Below are positions 45,201 through 58,021 of a stretch of 61,606 nucleotides of DNA, piece after piece. Made by a program: the position numbers and the translations under genes. The notes below the pieces were generated by a model. The model was not told the DNA's origin and made no database searches. It saw nothing but the letters and a program-made list of their open reading frames with translations. How positions within the stretch are numbered: position 1 is the first letter of the stretch; the number at the start of each line of letters is the position of its first letter. The stretch lies in the NCBI GenBank assembly GCA_012064415.1, contig SSNU01000253.1, forward strand, positions 1-61,606, written 5' to 3'. Origin of the DNA: Gyrodactylus bullatarudis. Lineage: Eukaryota; Platyhelminthes; Monogenea; Gyrodactylidea; Gyrodactylidae.

Positions 45201-48200
45201 TAGGGGGACTTTTGAAATTCTCGAAATTTCATTATTCACGGTAACATATACAGTGTTTAATGTTGGTTTGGACAAATGGAGGACTTTTAGTCAATTATGA
45301 AAAAATGATCGATTTGAAACAGATATTTTGCAATTCTCTTTCAATTTTAATTAATTAATGAATTGAATCAATTTAGAGTGATGGATGTTGCTTCTGGCGT
45401 CATAAATCAAAGAAGGAGGATGATATTAATGACAGTGTTGATGATCTCTCTCAGAGTACAGCTAACGAAGATGCCGCTAGTACCACACAAATTATAAATC
45501 CTTCAGCCAAGAATAAAATTGGAATTATTCCATTTAACCAGCAGCACATGTTATTGTTCTCAGGTAAATCTATCTTTTCAAATTGAATACTCATTTTCTA
45601 TATTTATCCCTATAGATTAGTAACCCATTCATGTGGGGTCATATTTCATTTATACGAAGTTCTTTTCGCATTCCATTCTTTCTAAAATTTTCTTTCTTCA
45701 CATAAGTAAGAACGGTCCTCTTGATTAGATTTTAAGAAAATCTCCATCATCTTCGAATTTTCTAATTGAAAAAAATTGATATTTATGAAACAGTCATTGA
45801 ACCTAATTGACATAAAAATGAGGATTTACTGTTTTTACAAAAATATCTCCAGATAGCTAGGAAAATATTTATTTTTCCATGATTTTCTGAAATGGAAAAA
45901 ATTTCAGTAAAAATACAATCTGAATTTTTCAATTACCACGAATAGAAATGACCTAAAATTTGTAAGTTAAACTTTTTCTCAAGTTTCTCTTAAACTTTTA
46001 ATCCAAAATTTTAGCGTAGAACGGCTTAATTTTGGCCAGATTCAATTATTTTCAGAAATTTTTATTCCATCATTAAATTTCTTCGAGCTATCTGGAAGAA
46101 AAAACATTGAATTATTAGTGGGAATGGTAAATTTTCATCTTCCTGTCAACTGGGCTTAGATTCTCAACTTCATTTCGCTTTATATAGGTGACTGATCTGT
46201 CTTTATCCTATTGCTTTAAATTTTTAATTGCACTTTTTCGTTACATTGATATTTTCATTGAGAAATTGATACTTTTTATCGATTCTACAAGTCGAATTCA
46301 ATCTCTACTCAGTATCAGTCTAAACAATACAATCATGACCTTATTTTTGTGCAAAGAACACAAAGAAGTATAATTTTTGACATGAATCTCTAAATTTAAT
46401 TTTAAAGCTAATTGATATGAAATTGGGAATCTATGATTCTTACAGAAATTTCGATATTTTCATCAAGAATTCGAATTTTTCAAAGATTTTTTGAAATCCT
46501 ATTTATGTTGCTCACTTTTACATGTTGAAGAAATAAATGCTAAAAATATTATTTTTATGAAAAATATGGCCATTTTTCAAATTCCCATTTGGTGCCGAAA
46601 TCCCATTTTTTCGAACTTTGAGCTGAAATTTTTTATTGTTTTAAAAATGGAAGGCCGATCGAAAGAGTTTTTAAGGATCAAGATTAGACAAGAAAATCAA
46701 TTCAACTTAATCTGATCTTATGCATAATGAGATTATCGTTTGGGAGCGTAGTTTCAATTTTTTGATTATTTTCACTACTTGAAAATCAATGAAATTTCGA
46801 TATTTCAAAATCCCTCGAAAATTGGGAAACTGTCGATAATTTGACAGTGCTATTTGGCTTTCTTGTCTAATCCTGATACTTGAAATCAATTTTTAATCAC
46901 TCTTTCACTTCCATATTTATAAAAATTTTACAGCTCAAAGTTCGAAAAAATGGGATTTTGGCGCCAAATGGGAATTTGGAAAATGACGATATTTTTCATT
47001 AGAATAATTTTTTTCAGGATTTTTATTAAACCCGTGAAACTGAGCAATATGAGTAGGATTCCAAAAAATCTTAAACAAATTCGAATTCTTGATGAAAAAT
47101 AGAGATTTCTGTAAAAATCATAGATTCCCAACTTCATATCAACCAAGTTTATTTATCCTCGGCATATAGATTTGATTTTGGCGTGATTTTTTTTATTAAA
47201 CTCGTCCATTTTTTCGATCGAACGTTATTTTCAGAGTCATTATTGGACAAAGAAAAAAAATTCGGTCATTTATATTTTAGAAAACACTCCATTTTTGTGC
47301 AAAAGTTTACCTCTCAAATTAGGATGATCCGAGATCAGTTAAATATTCGGTTCCTACAAAATTGAATATTTTGCTTTTTTTTCTTATGGTGGTCCTAAAA
47401 AAATAAATTTTGATCGCTTTCACACCTTGAATTCAACAGGTATTTTCAACTGGGCCCTAAAAAAAGGAAAAAATCGCTCCAACTCGAGATTTAAACTGTT
47501 TTTGAAATTTATTTTGCTTAAATCAGTGAAAATGTGCCTTTTGAACCCGTAAATTCTTTTAGAAAATTTTGAGAAAAAATGAGATTTTTATAATAGTGAT
47601 AAATCCGTAAATTCATCGAGTCTAGCTGTATATCAAAGAAGAACAGGAAAAGATTTAATTTTCAGATCCAACGCTTAAAATCTTGACTTCTTTGAAACTT
47701 TTATGAATTTTAATAAATACTTTGTTTATATAAGGTCTTAGAGGTGCTATGGCCTTTTCCCTGGCCCTACGCAATGCTACAAACCCAATAAGACAAATGT
47801 TTTTCTCAACAACAATCATAATCGTCATGATAACTGTGTTCCTTTGCGGTTGTTTATCTACAGTTATGCTACAAATATTAAAAATCAAGTGAGTTTCTCT
47901 AGTTTACAAGAAATTTAGCTAAATACATGATATAATCTTTTACTTTTCATTAGAACTGGTGAAGATACCAACTCAAGTGATCACTTCTTCAAGCCAGAGG
48001 ATACATCAAAGGTTGTAAGTTATTTTATTATTTTCAGATTATTATCAAGTATTCGCAATCACAGTTGCACTGATGCACATGACTCTGAGTAGGAAAACAA
48101 GAGAGATGTTTTCAAATTTTATTTTAGATGTTTTTGATTTGATTAGATAGATTTGAAGAGTATGCCACACAAACAAAGTGCTATTTAATCAATGTAGAAT

Positions 48201-51200
48201 CGCATAGAATTTATTCTTGTCTGCCTCTTTCGAACACTTTGAACTCATATCATAAGTTATGATACATAAATTATGGTTCACAAAAATTATATTTGCCTGA
48301 ACTGCTAGAATAGCCTGAAAGAGTATTTTAAAAATTTTGATAAAGACTTTCTGAAGCATGGCCGAGAAATCCTAAAAATTGGCTTAATTTTGAACAAGTT
48401 CTGTCATTAAATTTTTTTTACTTAGTCGGGATTACAATTTCAGTGTAGACGGAATTCAATTTCATAAATCTTAGTTCTAAAAAATCTATCAGTTCCTCTA
48501 AAGTAGATGTCGGAAAAAATTTATTTGAAAATATAAAAACAACCGCTAAAAATAACCTGCTCCCTTAACTTGTGTGCAAATTGGGTCTTGATTTTGATTA
48601 ATTTTTAATATTTTTACGTAAAGATTATTTTATCACGTATTCTCTTTGATTTATAGAGTCAACCAAGAACAGGTTCCCTTCCTTTCTTACTCAACTTTCC
48701 ATTCCCCAATATTTAAAATGATTTGAAACAATGTGTGATTGACATTTAATCATGATTTATTCTGATTTATTTAAATTTTTTTTCAATCCCTTCTATAAAT
48801 TGGTTGTATTCTTGTTTTTCTTGAAATCTTACTCATTTTAATTTTTTATCAGTTTACCTTGGAAGGAAGACTTTCCAATTCTAGATTTTCTCAAAGTAAT
48901 TTAAGATTTTTTAACAATTGTACAGCTGCAGAAAGAGAAATATTAAATTTCTCATGTCTTTACAATTTCTCTTATTTCTATAGACCAATCAAAAAATTTT
49001 TTATTTAATTCGTATAAATTCGACTTCTTATCAATTAAGTTGACACATTTTGATGCTTAACATGAAGAATAAATTATTATTAATAATGTATTGAACGTTA
49101 CATGTACTCACCACATTTTTCTATCGATTGCAGTTGATAGAGTAGCTATGATAGTTCACAACTTGCTGAGACATATAATCTTTAAATTAATGTTTAAAAA
49201 AAAATGCAAGAAACTCTACGCTCTGCAAGAATACTATAGACAATATTCTCTTGATTATTTTATTTTAAATATCAGAGCCCATTTTATTCAAATCGAGTAA
49301 TTCATTAAAATCTACTGAATTGACTAGGGTAGGGTGACATTTTTAACTTCATATTAGGACCAACGCTTTTGATAAAACTATCAATTCTAAGCATTATTGA
49401 ATCATGCGTCGGAAATGCTTCACCATTATGTCATTCAGGACCTTCATGGTAAATTTCGTTGTTTTATCATGTCCGTGGTATATTGTAATGAAAGATGACT
49501 ATCACGCTTTAAGAATATGCTCAACATCTGAGTACTAAATTTTATCAGAAAAGTAAGTACTCTCATGAGTTGTTCGGAGAAAAAAAATACACCCTAGCCT
49601 AGTACTGAGTCAGTTCAATTATTTTAAATCTAGGCCTTTCTTTTCCATCTCTGAATTTTTATCCTTATCTCAATCATTTGGGACTCTTTATCATCTTTTC
49701 CTTTCAAGGCAAGAGAAAACGAAAAATGCAATCGTGAACGAACTGGATGCTGGAAAATCTGGACTCAATTTGACAAGAGGTAAGAAATTTTGATAGTCAT
49801 GATAAGAACTTCTGAAGCTAGAACTCTGTTCGATTTAAAATATCTAAAATCATCAGACATGCATTAAGCTAATAGTTTCTAATACAGTTTATCACTTTCT
49901 GCGTAATACTCAATTAAATCCTGATATGTTCCATTAACTGGACTATCTACATACTAGGATAAGACATTCCCCATGTTTTAAAGTGGGAATTCAGTAATAA
50001 ATTAAGTCGTAAGATGAGATGAAATGAATATGTATTTCAAATGTGCCCAAAATATAATGGCCTGCTTAAAACTAGTTGACAACAACTCTGTAACTTTGCA
50101 AACGCTCGACCCAACGCATTTATTAGCAAAACATATATCGTCACGAAGAAAGAAAACCGCTAAAGACATTGCTAAAGATGCGGAAGTAGAAATCATCTAA
50201 TAATTCGTTGTACTGTCAGAAAGAAGGATATCCAAATCGACCTCTGCGATGCCGTTTGTAGTGTCCAGTTTGAGGCCCTAACACTCTCATCTCTTCAATA
50301 AATTGTTGTGATATCCTTTATATTATGCCTTAATAGCCCTCAAGTTCATCCTAGATCAACGCTGTGCTAATAAAACAGTTGTAAGCTTCTCTTGTCAGAA
50401 TACAAGTTCTCGGACACTGACAACCTGCTCCCAGACCTCTTTTCTCGGCTTACGGCACTCGAAGAGGCCAGCAAATCCAATTGTATCTCCCAGGTACTGT
50501 TCTGTGTCATCCTAAGCGAAGCCTCCCGGGTGGCAGACCTCATTTGCTCCGATATGGTGCGGAATCTCGTTTGAGACATAAACTATTTAAGACACTAATA
50601 GTTTGTTTTTATTTTGGCCACATTTCAAATACATATCAGATCTAATCTATTCGTAAAGTAATTACTTTAAAAACTTAACCTTTTACCGACGAATGAAACC
50701 AGGGTTACATTTCAATCATTGTCTTTATATAATCTTTTATAGACTAAGTACAATATCTTTGAGGATTTCATTTATAAAAACCTGTTCTGACCATAAGTTT
50801 ATTTGAATACAGGTTCATAATAAAATTGTTATTTAATTAATAATATTTATAATATGCTATCAATATCACAATGGATTAGTTTGACACCCTTCATCGTAAA
50901 TAAACATTGTAAATAAAAAATTTCATTAACCATAAGTGACTGGTTTTTCCGAGAACTTTTCCCACAACCTAATATTACTTGAAATTGATAAATAAAATTC
51001 TTTTCTGTATCTCTATTATTTTTTTGTATATATTCAGATTCATGAAGCCGTTATTAACGCATAGTGTTCCATCACTTGAGACAACATTGCCATCTAATAT
51101 GCTCCGCTTAAGTCATTTATTAACAACAACTGAGCAAAGAAACTGTGAAGAACAAATGTATCGCAACGCTAGACTAGCTGAAGAGGAAGAGATTTATAAA

Positions 51201-51236
51201 AGATCCAAGCCAAGCATAAAAGATGTTCGTTCATAA
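36262..51236 (+). CDS. SLC9A6/9-like: Endosomal Na+(K+)/H+ exchanger, NHE6/7/9 type
   Basis: Cation/proton antiporter controlling endosome or recycling-compartment pH. Nine exons: 36262-36762, 36874-37160, 37667-37902, 41033-41310, 45377-45563, 47735-47888, 47954-48014, 49709-49779, 51038-51236, giving 657 residues with all phases closing. Diagnostic stretches are [30 protein letters not shown] (ion-site Asn-Asp), [32 protein letters not shown] and [16 protein letters not shown]. The tail has [16 protein letters not shown], characteristic of the NHE6/9 group, which supports the subfamily. An extra hydrophilic stretch of about 50 residues ([10 protein letters not shown] onward) separates NLTRRIQ from IPFNQQHM, where vertebrates have a short loop. 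Introns of up to 4 kb are rich in MITEs. AATAAA at about 51410. The ATG at 36262 is the first in frame. Confidence 0.93.
39597..39830. repeat. Partial fold-back family B
   Basis: AAAGCTAATTGATTTGAAGT and GGAATCCCTACTCCTGTTGC match the left arm of the copies at 17425 and 46405. No right arm is seen. It lies in intron 3 of the exchanger gene. Confidence 0.55.
40725..40860. repeat. Short hairpin/MITE
   Basis: AAGTTCGTTTGGGCCAATCA and TGATTGGTCCAAACGGACTT form imperfect 20-bp inverted arms about 50 bp apart, with weaker pairing outward. It lies in intron 3 of the exchanger gene. Confidence 0.55.
42595..43653 (-). mobile_element. Tigger/pogo-type transposon, internally deleted
   Basis: Long inverted ends: left TGGTGTTTTAAGTCGGAGGT, right its complement finishing at 43653. 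They match for about 165 bp apart from an 11-bp duplication and small gaps. The minus-strand frame within encodes a transposase remnant. The element lies in intron 4 of the exchanger gene. No clear TA duplication was found at the edges. Confidence 0.75.
42874..43338 (-). pseudogene. Transposase remnant: psq/CENP-B-like HTH joined to Tigger C-terminus
   Basis: The minus-strand frame lacks a usable ATG. It starts with a helix-turn-helix: [11 protein letters not shown], then [20 protein letters not shown] Lys-rich stretch follows, then [20 protein letters not shown], typical of the end of Tigger/pogo transposases. The whole DDE catalytic core that should lie between is missing, so the product could bind its ends but not cut. 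GTAAGT at about 43357 and AG near 43331 suggest a possible 20-30 nt intron upstream. Confidence 0.65.
44779..44990. repeat. Left part of the TTAA MITE found at 17224
   Basis: AACCCTTTCGGTGCCGAGAC and the following 180 bp match 17224-17410 closely, after which similarity stops. The right end is missing. Confidence 0.65.
45800..46155. mobile_element. Fold-back MITE, family C
   Basis: CTAATTGACATAAAAATGAG at the left and a diverged complement with TTTTCATCTTCCTGTCAACT at the right. It lies in intron 5 of the exchanger gene. Confidence 0.55.
46405..47145. mobile_element. Fold-back MITE, family B (full length)
   Basis: Left arm AAAGCTAATTGATATGAAAT. Right arm TAGATTCCCAACTTCATATC. Arms of about 300 bp match imperfectly. 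The best preserved family B copy in the window. Confidence 0.7.
50040..50580 (+). other. GC-richer coding-like segment, unrecognised
   Basis: Base composition rises clearly inside the last intron of the exchanger gene. Two plus-strand open stretches are visible: one with [19 protein letters not shown] up to about 50200, and one at 50392-50574 with [19 protein letters not shown]. Stops separate them. It may be a retroelement gag relic or a captured sequence; I see no diagnostic motif. Confidence 0.35.
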
Positions 51237-51954
51237 TAAAGAATTATTCATAATAAGTATTCATTTAGTTTAATTTTTTAGGATTTCCTAAATTGTGATG
51301 ACCTGAACCAAAGTTATTGACCCTGTTTTATTATTATTATTCATATCAATTGGAATTCTTGTGTATACTCTCTATTCAAGATTTAATTTGTCACATTTTT
51401 ATGTTGTCTAATAAAATTTATCAATCATTATGAGTTTTATTTCTATGACCTGATACTTGGAGATTTTTGTTGTTTCTAGATTATCTAGATAATGTTCTTA
51501 TTGGTCTCTAACTATCACTGATAATTTATTAGTAATTTTAAATCATTCGATGAAAGTAAACTTATCCGATCAATATTGATAGGCATTCTGATAGGAAATT
51601 GAAGACTAGAATTTAGATGAAATTTAATTCAAACTTGAATTTAACTCTATACTATAGAGTCTATAGTACACTGGCAAATACTCTGTCCGAAAGATAAGAA
51701 AAACACTATAATTTGAGTAAATTTCTGTTATTAAACTTGAGATTCTTACTGTTGATAGTATCAACTTGATATCCACTGGATATTATCCAGTAAAAATTTG
51801 TTGAATAATAATTTTTGAAAAATTCATATTTGAAATTACTCCTATTTTTCATTAGCTTAAAAAATTAATAATAATTGTTTAAATACTTTGATTGCAGACT
51901 ACGTTTTTGACTTACCTTGAGTACGTTGTCACCAATTTTTTTCTTTACGATCAT
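51237..51954. other. Intergenic between exchanger and YTHDF
   Basis: Contains the exchanger polyadenylation signal (about 51410). The YTHDF promoter and any 5' UTR exon should be here. Nothing else recognised. Confidence 0.5.
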
Positions 51955-54900
51955 ATGCAGAGTACTAATAATAAGGTAACGTATTATGATATCTATTATT
52001 CGAAATAATAATTATTTACATATAATTTAAGAGCCAAGGTAAATATTATGATGATTTGAATGAGAATGTCAAATTAGATCTTGTTAGTTCTTCTTACCGA
52101 GTGAATCAGACAACGCAGAATCCTTCTAACATTCAACAAACCTATCGTGGAAATATTAACTTTTGTCCAAACCCTGATTCAAATGACAACAAAAGTTTGT
52201 ATTCTACTTCCTCTTGTGGGGAAATTCATTTTTCATTCATATAAATTCTCTATTGATTATTTTGTCTAGATAAGATACAAGACCATACAGAAATTAAAAT
52301 GAGTGGATCTGAAATCTCTAATCTTGGCAATGTTGGAGATAATTATCAGGGACTAAACAGAATCTGTCCTAATCAAAATTTTTACAGCGGCGTTAGTTAT
52401 TTATTTACTTTTAGTTTATTTCATTTTAATAATAAATCGTATCTAAAATTTATCTGCAACTCAAAAAGAGGTTGATTCTCAACGGTTGAGACTTGATTGT
52501 ATTTAATTTCAAGTTACGATTTGATGGATTTTGGTTCGTATTTCATGAGAATTTTCAAATTAATTCTATTAAAGAATAAAATCCTAATTTCGTTACCTTT
52601 GAATGTGAACATTTTTTCAAGTCTGGATTCATATTTATAGATTTTATCGATTAAATTCTTATTTGTACTGACTGAATACGCATATTCAAATATTCTTCAT
52701 GATAAAAATAGATAACACCTTTCTTAAAACTCACTATTAGCCTCTGAGAATTTCATCTTGGGTTCATTTTTACCAATAATTTTCAATAAATTTTATAAAT
52801 CAGGTCACGTTTTGGTAACTCATTAAGAGATATATTTGATCGAAGATTTGGCATTTAACTTTTCATTGTCACTGAATTTCTATTGGCTAGTCTATTTTTC
52901 TTTATTTATTTACACAAGAAAATAATAATAAGTATTGTTATTTATAAACATGATATCCTTTTAGCATTTTGTTGTACCAAACGATATAATTCAACTGGAA
53001 CTTCCCTCCCTCTGCCAGCATCCTATTTATTCTCCCAACAATTATCAGACTCATCCAGATGGAAACGTTCAAAATTTTCAATACCAATCCCCCCCACAGA
53101 ATACTTCGAGTAACAATGGAAATTCTCATCACAACATTTACACAAATCCACCCCATCAATCAGTCACAAATTCAACTCAAGATAATTCAATTTCATCAGT
53201 GGCCTCTCCTCGAATGAAATCCAATGGCCTGTATGACTCATATTCTCTTAGGAAACCTAGTGAGAGTCCCAATATTCAACATAATACCAATCATGATATT
53301 CAGAATATTTGTTCAACGCTGACGAATATGAGGTTCGAACCTCGCCATCCCCCGGCATTCTATCAGGAGAAGGCTCAAACTGGTTCGCATCCAAATTATC
53401 TTTATGGGCACACATCAAGCGGAGTTCCCCAACCTGGACCTTCTCCAATGGGCTATTCATTTTCCATACCACATCCTAGCAATCATCCTCAGACATACTA
53501 TTGGAGTCATAACCTGTTACCGAATTATCCTGTTAATAATTTCCACCATATTAATCAACATCATTCAATTCCCCATCATTATGGTCAATCGGCTATGAAC
53601 AGAAATCAATATCATCATGCCAAGTGAATTTTATTCCTTTCATCATGTTCCTTTGATTAAAACCTGTTAAATGAAAAAATAAGTTAGCTAGAAGTTATTG
53701 AGATCACAGATTTGGTTTTTAGATTACATTTCAAAATTATGCATTCCTTTATCAAGAAATATATAGATTTTAGAATATATCTGTGGATTATGATCAAAAC
53801 TAGATTTATATGAATTTTTAGAAATGCCAACACCAAATTCACCGTACCTATGTCAGTGATCAAGAATAATTTGAGTATCAATCCAAAAGAATTAAATGAA
53901 GACCTCTTCAAAAGGTCTAGATACTTTATCATCAAGTCTGGGTGTGCCATTAATGTGGAAAATGCAATGGTCCATGGTATCTGGTGCAGCACCACCTTTG
54001 GCAATGAAACGTTGGATTCTGCTTTTTGTGATACCCATAATATATGTAAAATTCAAAAGACAACAAAGGATTATTCCCGTGAAGATGATTCTGTAAGTTT
54101 TTCCAGAAATTTCTAAATAATAATTATCAACTCTTTCTCGAGCGATAATTTTAACTGAAAGATACCTAAAACACTTTGTTTACCCCTCTTTAGAAAGGAA
54201 ATTTATTAAGCTACGAAATTATGTATAATTCATAAAGATAACTTTTCACCATAGTTACTTGAAGAAGGGTGATTTTTTGAAAATTTTTTTCAAATATTTG
54301 AAAACCTATTTGCTGAGGTCTTAGAAATAAATAAAATAACATTCTATCGTAAAGCAACAGTCGTAGATTTCAAATATACAATATCTATCTCGATATCTCA
54401 CATAGTTTAGAAGATAAATGGTTTTAGATCCAAAAAATGCCTATTGTAACCTCTATTATCTTTGAAATGATAAGTCGGCTTACATAAAGGAATTCAGATT
54501 CAGAATCAGCGTAATTATTTTGGTTAGGTTGCCAATTTTCTCATTTGTGTGATGAAAAAAATAATAATTTGGGATATGAAGGGTTAATATCATCTTCGTG
54601 TGAATCTAAACATATTTATTATTCTAACTTCTTTTGAAATGGTAAAAAATATTTCTCTAAACCTGAATAAAATTTTGCTTGAAATTTAATGTTTGAGTTC
54701 AACATTACAAATGTTAGATATAAATTAATTTTTTCAATTGACAAATAAATTTTTCTAGGTCACTTTTGAAAATATTCTATCAAACATCAACATTATGTCT
54801 TTAACCTATATTTTTCAACAGAACTCTTAACTTTGTTCCACCTTAAATAATGCTTATTCCATTGGAATTTCTACGAGAAACCAGCACATAATCGTCATTA

Positions 54901-56971
54901 TTCTCAAAAATAAATAAACAGCCTAGAAATCCAACTTGTAAAAATGTGAAAAAGATCAACATTTATTTATTTTTCTCATCTTGTCAAATACATTTTAATT
55001 GATAGAGAGATTGTGAATTAGAATCAAGTTATTCTTTTCAGACCAATGTTAAACTCATTTCATAGTTCACAAATATAAATGAAATTTAGATTGAGCATAC
55101 ATCATTTGATTAAACATTCATCAATTTTCACAATGTTTTCACTTTTCAATACTCTTATCCATCTTCTTTTAAAGATGAGTACAATATTGACTTGTTAGTC
55201 ACAAATTACTCATATCAGATATACTGAAATACTACTAGAACTAAGGTAAATTTTGTTTCAATTTTAATAACCTTTTATCAACAAAAACTGACTAGTTATC
55301 TGATTTTATATTACATGATAGATCTACATGATTCTAATATCTAATTCTGCTCAAAAAATAGTACAGTATCACCAAAAAGTTTCTTTGTATATAGTTACAT
55401 TATTATAATAGATTCAGTCTGCAATTTTAAAAACTATAGAAATGAGTCTATTAAAATCTTGCAAACTATCCCTGAATTACATACAGGCCTTTTTTTAAAT
55501 GAGACAAAAAAAGCTTGATCCAAATTTTCACCAGCCTCTATAAATTTGATTTTTCCCAATTCCCTTTCTCTAATACATACATGTGTATGATTGGAAATTT
55601 TAGCTTGAATTAACAATTTAAAATCTCTATTATTCAAGAATTTATTAGGTTAGTCGAAAATTTAGAATTATACTTTTTCATATTTATCACTTGATTTTAA
55701 TTCTTATTTATTGATTTTATTGTGTAGAAAATGTCAACTAACAAGTCGTCAATAGTTGAACAACAAAGTGAAGCGCCTAATAAGGATCCAAAGGATAATA
55801 AGGACGACGATGCCTCTCAACAGCCAACTACCACTTCTGAAGACGATAGAACCGGTAACGAAACTGGCCATGTTATTCTATTTTTTTCAGTTAATCATAG
55901 TAGATCAATTTGTGGAGTTGCAGAAATGACTGGACGATTGGATAAAAATGCATCGAGTGGTATTTGGTCAGAGTCTCGTTGGAAAGGGCAATTTCCAATT
56001 AACTGGATTTATATTAAAGTAATTACACTCAATCTACACCTAGTTCATAGGAAAATTCGAATTTATGATTTTTACAAAATTCTCAATTTTTTCATCATCA
56101 AATCGAATTTGATCAAGATTTCTTGGTATCTAGATCACAATGCTCACTTTCGCGATATGAAGAAAAAAATTAATTTTTAAGGAAATTATGGCATATTTCT
56201 AATCTAAAGTAGTGCCAAATTCCCCTTTTTTAAACTTTGAGTTGAAACTCTCTCAAAGTGAAAAAGTGATCAAAATTTGATTTTCAGGATCATTATTTTT
56301 AAATTTTTCTCTGATTGAAATTTACTTCCTAAAACACCTTAGAAATCTTATTAAATGATTAAAATTATCATAAATATCGAGAAAAAAGTATCTTTTTAAA
56401 AGTCTATTTTATAAGCAGATAATAAAACTATCTAAAAGTGTGGTCAACCACTGACCAGAATAAAGGTTCTCAACCATCTCAGCTTTGATACTTATTCCAA
56501 ATGAATCTAATTTTTGTATTCCATTATAACATAATTATCTCTTTTATCATAACAATCAGAGTCAGGATTAACCCGATTTTGATTTTTAATCAAGTTTAAA
56601 AATGTCGTTTATCTTACCGTGTTTAATTTACTGTTTTGTCCATTTTTTTGCTTTATTCATTGGAATACAGTTATTCCATTGGCTCATGTTATTTACCAAA
56701 ATAATACGACAATTTTCCTGAAATTAGTTATTCAAGTCTTGGCTTAATTAATTCTCGGATAGAATATATATTCTAGTTGATATTCATATTATTATGAAAA
56801 ATAATTACATTATAATTGTAGCAAGTCTCCGATAGCCATTTGAATGCAATAATATTACCAAAAAATGAAAATCGACTCGTCACCCATGTCAAGGACTGTA
56901 CTGAAATACTACCTCCTGAGTTGGGTCAAGAACTCTTCAAGATTATCCACAACTATCCCAATCCAACCTGA
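51955..56971 (+). CDS. YTHDF: YTHDF m6A-RNA reader
   Basis: Cytoplasmic reader of N6-methyladenosine that steers mRNA decay and translation. Seven exons: 51955-51975, 52032-52194, 52270-52391, 52965-53623, 53822-54092, 55728-56018, 56822-56971, giving 558 residues with phases closing. Residues 1-321 are a disordered Asn/Ser/Pro/Tyr/His-rich region, as in YTHDFs. The YTH domain begins near SRYFIIKS. The three cage tryptophans are present in GIWCSTTFGN (W376) and GIWSESRWKG (W492, W497). VILFFSVNHS and CGVAEM also fit. Between LDSAF and HVILFFSV there is an acidic stretch of about 65 residues where the family has about ten. The domain ends with HLNAIILPKNENRLVTH. The donor at 52195 is GTTTGT, weak but phase-consistent. 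The first exon of seven codons is the least certain. Confidence 0.9.
54115..54587. mobile_element. TTAA-type MITE in YTHDF intron 5
   Basis: The reverse orientation of the 28397-28626 family. The end ATGAAGGGTTAA (to 54587) and internal GAAAGGAAATTTATTAAGCT match. The other end is degraded. It lies between the two exons that encode the unusual YTH insertion. Confidence 0.6.
56035..56280. repeat. Single arm of fold-back family D
   Basis: ATTTATGATTTTTACAAAAT and CACTTTCGCGATATGAAGAA match the left arm at 13761. No right arm is found. It is in the last YTHDF intron. Confidence 0.55.
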
Positions 56972-58021
56972 AAAATAATTCCAAATAAGTTGATACTTTG
57001 GGGAATTTCTTTTACATTTTTTTATTCGTGGAATCTCTCCTCCACATACTCAAAATTTATGAAAGAAAGGTTTATTTTTTTTCTTTTCACCTTGAACAAG
57101 TACTCTTCACATGTAGTTTTGAAATTTCTACGATTTACTCATCATTCAAATTATTCATCTAATTTACCTCTCCCTCCCTTTCTTCCCAAAATTTTTTTCA
57201 TCCAGCCTTTTTTCCATGTTGAAAATAATCGTATGTAAATCAAGCTTTATTTGTTTCTAAATTCATAAAATAAGAAAAAATTGAATATCCACAGAACCAT
57301 TCTTCGTGATTAATATCATCATTTAATTGCCTTATCATTTTTTGCCCAAAAGACAATTTTTCCATTGCCATTACTTACTTTTCATTTACTACATATTTAT
57401 CCCGAGGTAGATTTACTCCACTCTACTTCAAAAATGTTTGTGCAATTTTTTTCACGTACAAATTATGCCCTTCAAAGAGAATTAGAGACTGAACGACCAC
57501 TCTGTTTTATGTTTTATGCATAAAAATACGCCAGTCATCGTGCGTTAGAAAGAAAAAGATGTGCTTTTTTTATTTTTATTTGAATATCATCTATACAAAA
57601 AGATCATTTGTTATTTATCTACTTCATCATAATAGCAATTATTTGCCCTAAAATCAAGAGATATTATCATTCAACATTATTATTACGCCCCCCAACCCAT
57701 CCCTAAATTTTTCATCTTAATTTGAGTTGAAATTTCAATCTAATTGGTTTCTTTCTTAACCCGCTATTCTTTCATCCACTGTCTGAAGAAATGAGATGAA
57801 AACTATAAATTAAACACGAAGGCCTATAAATACAAAGGGATTGAAAGCTGTCAAACCCTCTCTTGTGCATGCTTCTTACTTTACGTTGGGACAAGCCTCT
57901 CGTCTAAAATTCTTTATCATTGTTGTTATTCAATTATTTCATGTTGAAAATTTCAACTATCAAGATTTCTATAGATTCATAAAATAGTGAATAAATATTT
58001 TTACGCTTGGAAATGATTTAT
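56972..58021. other. Intergenic, 3' ends of YTHDF and TMEM14 pair
   Basis: AT-rich with pyrimidine-rich runs and no convincing gene. It lies between convergent genes, so it likely contains two 3' UTRs. Confidence 0.45.

Noticed and set aside
53684..54004. Minus-strand frame over the YTH domain exon
   Set aside because: It is antisense to the strongly conserved YTH sequence on the plus strand.
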